From: an uncultured Bacilli bacterium
GTDB taxonomy: Bacteria; Bacillota_I; Bacilli_A; RF39; UBA660
Direction: 5' to 3'
Assembly (NCBI GenBank): GCA_934130045.1
Contig: CAKOXI010000027.1
Span: 1-12,961, forward strand
Length of the DNA stretch: 12,961 nt
A program made the position numbers and the translations under genes. This document shows positions 1 through 6,785 of this stretch, piece by piece; the stretch's first letter is position 1; each line of letters opens with the position of its first letter. The notes below the pieces were generated by a model. It was given only the letters and a program-made list of their open reading frames with translations. It made no database searches and was not told the origin of the DNA.

Positions 1-368
1 ATATTACCTTACCAATTCTTTTAGATGGAAAAGTTGTTGACGAGGCTTATTTAAATGAATTAATTGAAACTCTAGATTTACAAAATAGAGTAAATCATTT
101 ACCAAATGAGTTATCAGGTGGACAACAACAAAGAGTATCAATTGGAAGGGCTTTAATGAACCATCCTGCTATATTATTAGCAGATGAACCAACTGGAAAT
201 TTGGATAGTAAAGCTAGTCGTGATATTGTTGAATTATTAAAATTATCTAATAAAAAATATAAACAAACAATAATTATGATTACTCATGATCATAACTTAG
301 CTTTAAATGCTGATCGTATTATTACAATTGATGATGGAAAAATAGTAAGCGACGAAGTGGTTAAATAA
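1..368 (+). CDS. ABC transporter ATP-binding protein, MacB/LolD-like (3' part only)
   Basis: This is the C-terminal half of an ABC ATPase that powers the permease encoded just downstream. The reading frame is open from base 3, and the Walker A segment lies outside the window. Visible motifs, in order, are the signature LSGGQQQR (bases 111-134), Walker B ILLADEP (171-191), the D-loop GNLD and the H-loop His of ITHD (285-287). The run LADEPTGNLD is typical of the MacB/LolD/FtsE group, whose partners are FtsX-type permeases. The stop codon overlaps the permease start by one base (TAATG), which indicates translational coupling and a two-component exporter. An internal ATG at 156 lies between the signature and Walker B, so it is not the start. 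The family is certain; the substrate is unknown. Confidence 0.95.
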   Translation, partial: ITLPILLDGKVVDEAYLNELIETLDLQNRVNHLPNELSGGQQQRVSIGRALMNHPAILLADEPTGNLDSKASRDIVELLKLSNKKYKQTIIMITHDHNLALNADRIITIDDGKIVSDEVVK

Positions 369-2935
369 TGAATATTTTAAATAAATTAACGATTAAGCAT
401 TTAAAAATGAATAAAAAAAGAACTGTTGTAACTATTATAGGAATAATTCTTTCAACAGCTTTAATGATAGGTATTGGTCTTCTTTTTTCAACATTTAGAG
501 AATATATGATAGATGAAACTATTATGTATAATGGATCTTACCATGTATCTTTTGAAGATGTTCCTAAAGATAAGTTATCAATTATTACAAATAATGTTAA
601 AATTAAAGATTATTTTTATGCAGAAGAACTTGGATTTTCTTATTTGGAAAATGGTCAAAATGAATATAAACCTTATTTAAAATTATTAGGAGTGAATGAT
701 GACTATTTTAAAGAATTAAATTTAGTATCTGGTAGATTTCCTAGTAATGATAATGAGGTAGTAATATCTAATCACATTGAATCTAATGGTGGTGTTAAAT
801 TAGAAATTGGGGATACCTTAACTTTAAATTTAGGTAGTAGAATTTTAGATTCAGAAGAGGTACAAGAAAATTATTTTATTGAAGGTGAAACTTTAAAGGT
901 AAATAATACTAAACAATATAAAATTGTTGGTATTGTAGAAAGAAGTGTTTATGAAGATTATTCGTGTCCTGGATATAGTGTATTTACTTTATATACGGGA
1001 GAAGCTGAAAATGTAAATACTTATGTTCATTTTAAAAAAATAAAAGATACTTATAACGTAAGTAATGATATTGCAAGTAAATTAGGATATGAAAATATTG
1101 GTGCACCAGATTATGTTTTTTATAAAGAGGTAAATTATAATAGTTCATTACTTGCTATGTATGGTGTTAGTAATTATCAAAATATTATTGAAGGAATCTC
1201 TGGTATATTAGCAATTATTCTAGGATTAATATCGGTTGGTTGTATTATTGTTATTTATAATTCATTTGCGATTTCAGTTATGGAACGTAAAAAACAATTT
1301 GGACTTTTTTCAAGTATAGGCGCAACCAAAGCACAAATTAGAAAGACTGTATTTTTTGAAGCATTTGTTGTAGGTAGTATTGGAATTATTTTAGGCTTAT
1401 TAAGTGGCTTACTGGGTATCTCTATAGTTATTGCTATAGTAAATAACTTATTACCATCTACAATAACACTTAAATTAAGCATATATCCACTTTTCATAAT
1501 AATACCAATCATATTTATGATTCTAGTAATTATTACTTCAGCCTTTATTCCGTCATTTAGAGCTAGCAAAATAACTCCAATTGAAGCTATTAGATTAAAT
1601 GATGATATAAAAATTAAAGGAAAAAAATTAAAGACTAACTTTTTAGTAAGAAAAATATTTGGTATAGAAGGTGATATTGCCTTAAAAAATATCAAAAGAA
1701 ATAAAAAGAAATATCGAATTACAGTTATATCTTTATTTATAAGTATAGTTATGTTTATTACATTTTCTTCATTCATAGATTATGTATTTAAAAGTGTAGA
1801 TGATGTTTCAATGTTACCAGATTATGATATCATTGTTTACCTAAATAGTGGAAAGTTACCAATTGATACAAAAGATGACACTATAAATAAAATTTTATCC
1901 CATGAACAAGTAGACGATAAATTTATTATTTCAAGTTCAATTGATTATGTAACTAATACTGATTTTAGTAAAATTTATACAGATGAATTTAATAATAAAA
2001 TTTCTGATAGGTTAGATTATTCCCTAGAAAATGTATCTAATATTAATTTAGTAGTAGTAAATGATGAAAAATTTGCGACATATTTAAAAACTTTAGGTTA
2101 TAATGAAGAAAAACCTATATTATTAAATATAAAAAGAGGCGTTGATTATACAGAAAATTCTAGAAAAAATTATGAAATAAAAAAATATAAATCAAACGAT
2201 TTAGATATTAATATATGTGATACGTCTTATACTGAAGATGGTGAAGTTGAAAATTTAATTTGTAATAAAACTATTAATGATTATTATTTAGCTAATATAG
2301 AATTACCAGGTCTATCTGATTTTCTTTCAAATATAGATCCAGTTATAATTATATCTGATAAAATGAGTGAATATTATGAGGATGGTAACTTTAATTCATA
2401 TATTGTACTTAACGCAAAAAAATATGATAAACTTGATAAAATGTTAGATCAGATATCTACTGAATCCAATGATATTCAGTATACAAATGTAACTGAACAA
2501 ATGAGACTTTTAAATAATATTGTACTTGCTATAAAAATACTAGTATATGGGTTTATTAGTTTAGTAACATTGATTGGTGTAACTAGCGTATTTAATACTA
2601 TAAATACAAGTATTGCCTTAAGAAGAAAAGAATTTGCCGTTTTAAGAAGTATTGGACTTACTCCTCATGGATTCAATAAAATGTTATATTTTGAAAGTAT
2701 AATGGTTGGATTAAAATCACTTTTATATGCCTTACCAGTATCAATTTGTTTAGTATATTTAGTTCATTTATCGATGAATAATATTATAAATTTTGAAACC
2801 CTTATTTTACCTATAAAAAGTATTTTAATCGCAATATTTGCTGTATTTATTATTGTTATTATCACAATGATGTATGCATCTAGTAAAATAAAACATGAAA
2901 ATATTTTAGAAGCTATCCGTGAAGAAAATATATAA
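368..2935 (+). CDS. FtsX-family ABC transporter permease with two lobes
   Basis: This 855-residue membrane permease partners the ATPase upstream. It has two similar halves. Each starts with a transmembrane helix (about residues 20-42 and 450-472), followed by a large extracytoplasmic domain (about 45-270 and 475-715). Each half then has three helices (about 274-300, 330-358, 372-396; and 718-742, 778-800, 818-836), giving eight in all. FtsX hallmarks occur twice: ERKKQFGLFSSIGAT (306-320) against LRRKEFAVLRSIGLT, and the half-terminal PIEAIR against LEAIRE. Such permeases transduce ATP hydrolysis into mechanical work on extracytoplasmic substrates such as lipoproteins, peptides or cell-wall enzymes. 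Nothing here identifies the substrate, and no two-component system is visible beside it. A hairpin terminator follows directly, so it is the last gene of its operon. Confidence 0.93.
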   Translation: MNILNKLTIKHLKMNKKRTVVTIIGIILSTALMIGIGLLFSTFREYMIDETIMYNGSYHVSFEDVPKDKLSIITNNVKIKDYFYAEELGFSYLENGQNEYKPYLKLLGVNDDYFKELNLVSGRFPSNDNEVVISNHIESNGGVKLEIGDTLTLNLGSRILDSEEVQENYFIEGETLKVNNTKQYKIVGIVERSVYEDYSCPGYSVFTLYTGEAENVNTYVHFKKIKDTYNVSNDIASKLGYENIGAPDYVFYKEVNYNSSLLAMYGVSNYQNIIEGISGILAIILGLISVGCIIVIYNSFAISVMERKKQFGLFSSIGATKAQIRKTVFFEAFVVGSIGIILGLLSGLLGISIVIAIVNNLLPSTITLKLSIYPLFIIIPIIFMILVIITSAFIPSFRASKITPIEAIRLNDDIKIKGKKLKTNFLVRKIFGIEGDIALKNIKRNKKKYRITVISLFISIVMFITFSSFIDYVFKSVDDVSMLPDYDIIVYLNSGKLPIDTKDDTINKILSHEQVDDKFIISSSIDYVTNTDFSKIYTDEFNNKISDRLDYSLENVSNINLVVVNDEKFATYLKTLGYNEEKPILLNIKRGVDYTENSRKNYEIKKYKSNDLDINICDTSYTEDGEVENLICNKTINDYYLANIELPGLSDFLSNIDPVIIISDKMSEYYEDGNFNSYIVLNAKKYDKLDKMLDQISTESNDIQYTNVTEQMRLLNNIVLAIKILVYGFISLVTLIGVTSVFNTINTSIALRRKEFAVLRSIGLTPHGFNKMLYFESIMVGLKSLLYALPVSICLVYLVHLSMNNIINFETLILPIKSILIAIFAVFIIVIITMMYASSKIKHENILEAIREENI

Positions 2936-2956
2936 ATATTAATATATTTAGTTAAT

Positions 2957-2992
2957 AAAAAATGTAGATAAATAAAAATTTCTACATTTTTT
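2957..2992 (+). terminator. Rho-independent terminator after the ABC permease gene
   Basis: A perfect 12-bp inverted repeat, AAAAAATGTAGA (2957-2968) and TCTACATTTTTT (2981-2992), flanks a 12-base loop. The T-run lies at the end of the right arm and the A-run at the start of the left arm, so the hairpin could work in both directions. It lies 22 bases after the permease stop. Confidence 0.75.
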
Positions 2993-3035
2993 GTTATAAA
3001 AATAATTAAAAGATTTTAAATTTTTTTAAATTATG

Positions 3036-3044
3036 TGCTATTAT
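3036..3044 (+). promoter_or_regulatory. Candidate extended -10 promoter for the TPR/DUF3419 operon
   Basis: TGC followed by TATTAT forms an extended -10 element (TG at 3036-3037, hexamer 3039-3044), 28 bases before the start codon. No good -35 hexamer lies at the right distance, and the region is so AT-rich that chance matches are likely. A promoter is expected here because a terminator lies just upstream. An AGGTGGT ribosome-binding site follows at 3061-3067. Confidence 0.35.
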
Positions 3045-3072
3045 ATTATTAATAGTTATTAGGTGGTGCTGT

Positions 3073-4683
3073 ATGTCAAAAAAAGATAAAATGTATGAAT
3101 ATCAAAAACATGTCAAAAGTGATTTAAATATTAAATTAAATAATATTAGAAACATGGTTAAAAATAAAAATTTTAAAAATGCATATAATGAATTAAAAAA
3201 ATTAGAAGATGAATATATGTATAATCCATATTATATTGAAGAACTAGGTATATATTATTATGAATTAGCGCAAATGAACAATAATAATAAAGAATATTTT
3301 TCTAAAGCACTCGATTATTTTAATAGTATTACTTCAGAAAATAACAAGTGTTATACATATTACTATATTGGAAAAATTTATTTAATTCAGCATGACTATG
3401 AAGAAGCAGAATATTATTTTAATGTAATAATAAATTCAAATTATAAAAATAAAAATTATGCTTATTTAGAACTATCAAAAATATATAAATATAAAAAAAA
3501 TTATAGTGAAGCAATAGATTGCTTAAATAGTATTGATTTAAATAATTACAATATGGGACAAACATTTATAATATCCAGTGAATTAGAAAAGGTAAGTAAT
3601 TATTATGCACTTGCTAAAATTGAAGAAGGAAATAAAATTATTAAAAATTTGTTAAATGATAAAAAAAATAGAACATATTTTGATAAAATTTATTATGTTA
3701 AAGCTGATTTTGAATTTTCTAATAGAAATTATGAATTGGCACAAAAATATGCTTCAAAAATAAAACAATTAAATAGTCGTGATATCTTGTTAAAAGCTAG
3801 TATAGAGTATAAACTTGATAATTTAGAAGATGCATTTAATTTATGTTGCAAAATTAGTGATAATAGTACATTATCTGAAGAAAAAAATATATTAATAGCC
3901 AAAATAAAATTTAAAAATGATGAATTAGATGAAGCTTATAATATGTTTGACTTACTTATTAAAAATAATCCTGAAAATATAAATTTATATTATTACCTAG
4001 GACTTATTAATTTTAGAAATAAAAAATTAGTAGAAGCTAGAGATAATTTTAATATCTGCATAAACAAAAATTTAAGTAATGTTAATGTTTGTAAATTACA
4101 AATATTATATATAAATATTAAGGAAAACAATATTAAAGATGCATATTTGATATATAAAGAATTAAATAGTGAAAATTTCTTTATAGAGGATAAATCTTAT
4201 TTAGGATTAGCTATGTCAGCCTATTTTAATAAATATTATAAAGCAGTTAATTTTAACGAACACAATCTAACATATTCATTAAATCAAGTTATAAATTATA
4301 GTGAATTTAAAGCAAAAAAACATATCACTGAACATAAGCAAGAATTTGGTGAAAATCATTCTGTTTTTGATGATTCCGTTGATATAGATGAAATTATAAA
4401 ATTTGCCAAAGAAAGTATAAAAGAAAATGAATATTATAGAAATAATTTTTTTGATGAATATATTATAGAATATAAAAATTCTGGTATTTTTAATGGAGTA
4501 TTACAAAATTATATCAAAGTAGTAACTTTGCCAAATACAAAAGATATAATAACTATTTATCCATTTTCAAAAATGAAACAAAAAAAATTAAATTATACTG
4601 AGGAAAATTATGTTTCAAAAAAATATGTAAAACGATTATCACAAATAGAAAAGTTTTATAAAAGATATGGTAATAAAAAATGA
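3073..4683 (+). CDS. TPR-repeat protein with unassigned C-terminal HxxxH/TIYP domain
   Basis: This 536-residue protein has no signal peptide or membrane segment, so it is probably cytoplasmic. Residues 25-370 form a helical solenoid of degenerate tetratricopeptide repeats. Recurrent units of the form YYxxGKIYLIQHDYEEAEYYF (97-117) recur near 136-152, 210-230, 278-295, 305-328 and 347-364. TPR arrays mediate protein-protein contacts. Residues 410-500 differ in character: HITEH (417-421), an FDDSVDI segment (432-438), a Tyr-rich stretch, and VVTLPNTKDIITIYP (483-497). A conserved His pair followed by a strand ending in T-x-Y-P resembles the layout of small RNase-like (BECR-fold) domains, but this is only a resemblance by eye. 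The start ATG has an AGGTGGT site at 3061-3067. The stop overlaps the next gene's ATG (ATGA), so the two products are probably made together. The solenoid is well supported; the biological role is unknown. Confidence 0.85.
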   Translation: MSKKDKMYEYQKHVKSDLNIKLNNIRNMVKNKNFKNAYNELKKLEDEYMYNPYYIEELGIYYYELAQMNNNNKEYFSKALDYFNSITSENNKCYTYYYIGKIYLIQHDYEEAEYYFNVIINSNYKNKNYAYLELSKIYKYKKNYSEAIDCLNSIDLNNYNMGQTFIISSELEKVSNYYALAKIEEGNKIIKNLLNDKKNRTYFDKIYYVKADFEFSNRNYELAQKYASKIKQLNSRDILLKASIEYKLDNLEDAFNLCCKISDNSTLSEEKNILIAKIKFKNDELDEAYNMFDLLIKNNPENINLYYYLGLINFRNKKLVEARDNFNICINKNLSNVNVCKLQILYINIKENNIKDAYLIYKELNSENFFIEDKSYLGLAMSAYFNKYYKAVNFNEHNLTYSLNQVINYSEFKAKKHITEHKQEFGENHSVFDDSVDIDEIIKFAKESIKENEYYRNNFFDEYIIEYKNSGIFNGVLQNYIKVVTLPNTKDIITIYPFSKMKQKKLNYTEENYVSKKYVKRLSQIEKFYKRYGNKK

Positions 4684-5528
4684 ATAATTTGAAAAAAGAA
4701 TTTAAAATTATATCCAATAAACAATTTACTAGTAATAAACTAAAATTTAATAAATATTCCAAAATATATTTATTTACAACTGAAAATATAGCTGGTTATT
4801 TTTCTAATATAGATATGAAGAATAAAAATGTATTAACAACTTGTTCTTCAGGAGATCATATATTAAATGCTATTTTGTTAGGTTCTCTAGATATAACATG
4901 TTTTGATGTAAATGTTTTAACAAAATACCTTTTATTTTTAAAAATAAATGCTATTAAATATTTACAATATGAAGAATATAATGAACTTTTTTCAATAAAT
5001 ACTGCTTTAAGAAATACTTTATATTTAAAATTTAATAATTATTTACAAGGTGATTTAAAAATTTTTTGGGATAATTTAATTTTAGATAAAAATGAAAAAA
5101 TTTTTACAAATTTATTTTATAAAATAGATTATGAAAAAACTAAGTTTAAGTATAATCTATATTTGAAAAGAGAAAATTATATTAAATTAAAAGAAATTAT
5201 TTTAAATAATAATATTAATATCAGATTTTATGAATCCAATATTTTGTGTTTAACTAATAAAATTAACGGTAAATATGATTATTTATTTTTATCAAATATT
5301 GTTGATTATTTAGGAGAATTTTATAAAAAAAATAACTATGAAAATTATATTAATCTAATAGAAAAATATATAAATAAATATAAAATAAAAAATGTAATGT
5401 TATCTTATTTATATTCTGTAAATAATTATAAAGAAAATAAATTAACTGAAACCAATTTAAATTATTTTAAATTCCCTAATTTAGTAAATACTAATCAAAT
5501 AGATGCAGTTATATTTATAAATAAATGA
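4680..5528 (+). CDS. DUF3419 (BtaA-like) SAM-binding protein
   Basis: This 282-residue soluble protein has a Rossmann-like SAM-binding signature. VLTTCSSGDHILNAIL (51-66) is the glycine/serine-rich motif I, and ITCFDVN (72-78) carries the acidic residue expected to bind SAM ribose. LKINAIKYLQYEEYNELF (87-104) follows, then a late YLFLSNIVDYL segment (201-211). This order matches my memory of the DUF3419 family (SSGD, then DxN, then LKxxAIKxLxYEEF, then LSN). That family includes BtaA, which transfers the 3-amino-3-carboxypropyl group of SAM to diacylglycerol. The substrate here is unknown, and betaine-lipid synthesis should not be assumed because no BtaB methyltransferase is adjacent. The start overlaps the TPR gene's stop by four bases and has no strong ribosome-binding site, so coupled translation is likely. 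Both genes are unusually rich in Asn, Lys, Ile and Tyr, which suggests weak constraint or fast divergence. Confidence 0.75.
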   Translation: MNNLKKEFKIISNKQFTSNKLKFNKYSKIYLFTTENIAGYFSNIDMKNKNVLTTCSSGDHILNAILLGSLDITCFDVNVLTKYLLFLKINAIKYLQYEEYNELFSINTALRNTLYLKFNNYLQGDLKIFWDNLILDKNEKIFTNLFYKIDYEKTKFKYNLYLKRENYIKLKEIILNNNINIRFYESNILCLTNKINGKYDYLFLSNIVDYLGEFYKKNNYENYINLIEKYINKYKIKNVMLSYLYSVNNYKENKLTETNLNYFKFPNLVNTNQIDAVIFINK

Positions 5529-5537
5529 TAATTTTGT

Positions 5538-5565
5538 ACACATTTTGAATTTTTCGCATAAATTA
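5538..5565 (+). promoter_or_regulatory. Candidate sigma-K/sigma-E-like promoter of cotE
   Basis: CATAAATTA (5557-5565) fits the mother-cell -10 pattern CATANNNTA of sigma-K and partly that of sigma-E. An AC dinucleotide (5538-5539) lies 17 bases upstream, as sigma-K promoters prefer. Because cotE is a mother-cell gene in Bacillus, such a promoter is expected. The weakness is geometry: the -10 ends only five bases before the Shine-Dalgarno sequence, so the leader would be extremely short. Confidence 0.35.
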
Positions 5566-5583
5566 AAGTGAGGGGTGATAAAT

Positions 5584-6117
5584 GTGGCAGCCTATAAAGA
5601 AATAGTAACAAAAGCTATTATTGGTAAAGGGAAAAAATATTTTAAAAATAGTTATACTATCAAAACTGATTCTAAACCAACTACAGTTTTAGGATGTTGG
5701 GTAATTAATCACAAATTTAAAGGATTTAAATCTGGAGAAAAAATAGGTGTAGATGGATCTTATGATATAAATATTTGGTATTCCTATGATAATGATAGTA
5801 AAACAACTGTTGTTAGTAAAAAAATAGATTATAACGATTTATTTAATGTAAAAACTAAAAAAGATGCTGATTTAACTGGGGATACTGATGTAATAGTAAG
5901 AACATTAAAACAACCTACATGTAGTAAAGTAAATATTGAAGATGATGGTACTATTAGTTTTGAAATTGAAAAAGAGTTAGGTGTAGAAATAGTAGGGGAA
6001 ACAAAAATGAAAATAGCTATTGAAGAAGATGAGGAACCATGGGAAGAAATAGATGATGAAGTAACTGAGGATATAGAAAAAGAAATAGATAAAAGTGTAG
6101 ATGAAAAATATATTTAA
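5584..6117 (+). CDS. cotE: Outer spore coat morphogenetic protein CotE
   Basis: CotE is a mother-cell protein that coats the forespore and recruits outer-coat proteins; in Bacillus subtilis its loss removes the outer coat. This 177-residue product matches the family along its whole length (about 181 residues in B. subtilis). Visible matches are YKEIVTKAIIGKGKK (4-18), LGCWVINHKF (36-45), YDINIWYSY (60-68), LKQPTC (108-113) and EIVGETK (135-141), then a Glu/Asp-rich tail from about residue 147. The GTG at 5584 is chosen because M-A-A-Y-K-E aligns with the family N-terminus and AGGGGTGAT (5571-5579) is placed correctly before it. An in-frame GTG at 5575 lies inside that ribosome-binding site. 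The gene stands alone between the DUF3419 gene and a terminator, with a candidate sporulation promoter upstream. Confidence 0.93.
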   Translation: MAAYKEIVTKAIIGKGKKYFKNSYTIKTDSKPTTVLGCWVINHKFKGFKSGEKIGVDGSYDINIWYSYDNDSKTTVVSKKIDYNDLFNVKTKKDADLTGDTDVIVRTLKQPTCSKVNIEDDGTISFEIEKELGVEIVGETKMKIAIEEDEEPWEEIDDEVTEDIEKEIDKSVDEKYI

Positions 6118-6153
6118 GTGTTAACCTAAAATAGTTGACACTTTTCTTGTTTT
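6116..6153 (+). terminator. Rho-independent terminator after cotE
   Basis: AAGTGTTAAC (6116-6125) pairs with GTTGACACTT (6134-6143) through ten pairs, one of them a G-U wobble, around an 8-base loop. A T-rich tail interrupted by C and G follows (6144-6153). The left arm begins inside the cotE stop codon, and the right arm contains the TTGACA of the next promoter. Confidence 0.65.
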
Positions 6154-6163
6154 ATGGTAATAT
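6135..6163 (+). promoter_or_regulatory. Sigma-A promoter of rpsP-khpA
   Basis: A consensus -35 TTGACA (6135-6140), a 17-base spacer and TAATAT (6158-6163) make a near-ideal vegetative promoter. A TG one base before the -10 (6155-6156) adds an extended -10 element. It lies 26 bases upstream of the rpsP start, which has an AAGGAGGGAT ribosome-binding site. High strength fits a ribosomal protein gene. Confidence 0.85.
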
Positions 6164-6188
6164 TAGTGGTAGATGAAGGAGGGATAAC

Positions 6189-6479
6189 ATGGCAGTAAAA
6201 ATGAGATTAAAAAGAATGGGTTCTAAACAAATGCCTTTTTATCGTATTGTAATTACTGATTCAAGAAATCCAAGAGATGGAAAAGCTAATGATGAAATTG
6301 GATATTATAATCCAGTTAAAGAACCAGCTGAATTAAAAATTGATGAAGAAAAAGCAATGAAATGGTTACGTCAAGGTGCACAACCTACAGATACAGTTAA
6401 AAATTTATTAACTAAAGTTGGAATTAATGAAAAATTCCATAATGAAAAAATGGCATCTAAAAAAAAGAGCGCTAAATAA
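6189..6479 (+). CDS. rpsP: 30S ribosomal protein S16
   Basis: S16 binds 16S rRNA in the body of the small subunit and helps its assembly. The 96-residue product carries the family N-terminus MAVKMRLKRMGSKQMPFYRI, then ADSRNPRDG-like TDSRNPRDG, the IGYYNP motif, and WLRQGAQPTDTVKNLL in the second half. The last dozen residues form a Lys/Ala/Ser-rich tail typical of Bacillota S16. The ATG follows an AAGGAGGGAT site at the usual distance. The stop overlaps the khpA start by one base, so translation of the two is coupled, as in the conserved rpsP-khpA pair. The identification is essentially certain. Confidence 0.97.
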   Translation: MAVKMRLKRMGSKQMPFYRIVITDSRNPRDGKANDEIGYYNPVKEPAELKIDEEKAMKWLRQGAQPTDTVKNLLTKVGINEKFHNEKMASKKKSAK

Positions 6480-6721
6480 TGAATTTGTCTGAATTAACAA
6501 AATTTTTAGTTAGTCAAATTATTAGTGATTCAGAGTTAATTTCAGTTAAGGAATTTAATATGGATGATATTATTAATATCGAAGTGTTAATTCCATCAAA
6601 TGAAATTGCATCTGTTATTGGTGTAGGTGGAAAAACAGCTAAAGCTATAAGAACTATAGTACAAGCTGCTGCATATGCTAATAAATTAAAAAAAGTAAAG
6701 ATAAATTTTGATGCTTTTTAA
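6479..6721 (+). CDS. khpA: KH-domain RNA-binding protein KhpA
   Basis: This 80-residue single KH-domain protein (formerly YlqC) binds RNA. In other Bacillota it pairs with KhpB/Jag, and the pair affects cell elongation and division. The GxxG loop is visible in VIGVGGKTAKAIRTI (residues 46-60), followed by the usual helix VQAAAYANKLKKV. Length and position directly after rpsP both match the family. It has no separate strong ribosome-binding site; its ATG shares a base with the rpsP stop. A terminator begins at its stop codon, so rimM and trmD, the usual next genes, are not in this transcript. Confidence 0.93.
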   Translation: MNLSELTKFLVSQIISDSELISVKEFNMDDIINIEVLIPSNEIASVIGVGGKTAKAIRTIVQAAAYANKLKKVKINFDAF

Positions 6722-6736
6722 AAAAACACTTATATA
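6708..6736 (+). promoter_or_regulatory. Weak candidate promoter for thiI
   Basis: TTGATG (6708-6713) and TATATA (6731-6736) are 17 bases apart. If real, transcription would begin within the loop of the khpA terminator, so the thiI message would not carry the hairpin. AT-richness makes chance matches likely, and read-through from rpsP is the alternative. Confidence 0.25.
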
Positions 6737-6759
6737 AAACACTTATATAGTGTTTTTTT
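6721..6759 (+). terminator. Rho-independent terminator after khpA
   Basis: The left arm AAAAAACACT plus TATATA (6721-6736) pairs with TATATAGTGTTTTTT (6744-6758), giving about fifteen pairs with one bulged T and a 7-base loop. The right arm ends in seven Ts. The A-run on the left arm could support reverse-direction termination. The sequence AAACACTTATATA occurs twice in tandem (6724-6736 and 6737-6749). The last base of the khpA stop codon is the first base of the stem. Confidence 0.8.
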
Positions 6760-6785
6760 AAAATTAATATTAAAGGAGAATTAAA

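Noticed and set aside
1255..1776. A 173-codon minus-strand open frame opposite the permease gene
   Set aside because: It is antisense to transmembrane helices of a well-supported permease, which explains its hydrophobic composition. It has no ribosome-binding site or recognisable motif.
5518..5547. TAAATA-N17-CATTTTG as a sigma-G promoter for cotE
   Set aside because: The last -10 base does not fit, the -35 lies in the end of the upstream gene, and cotE is expected to be expressed in the mother cell, not the forespore.
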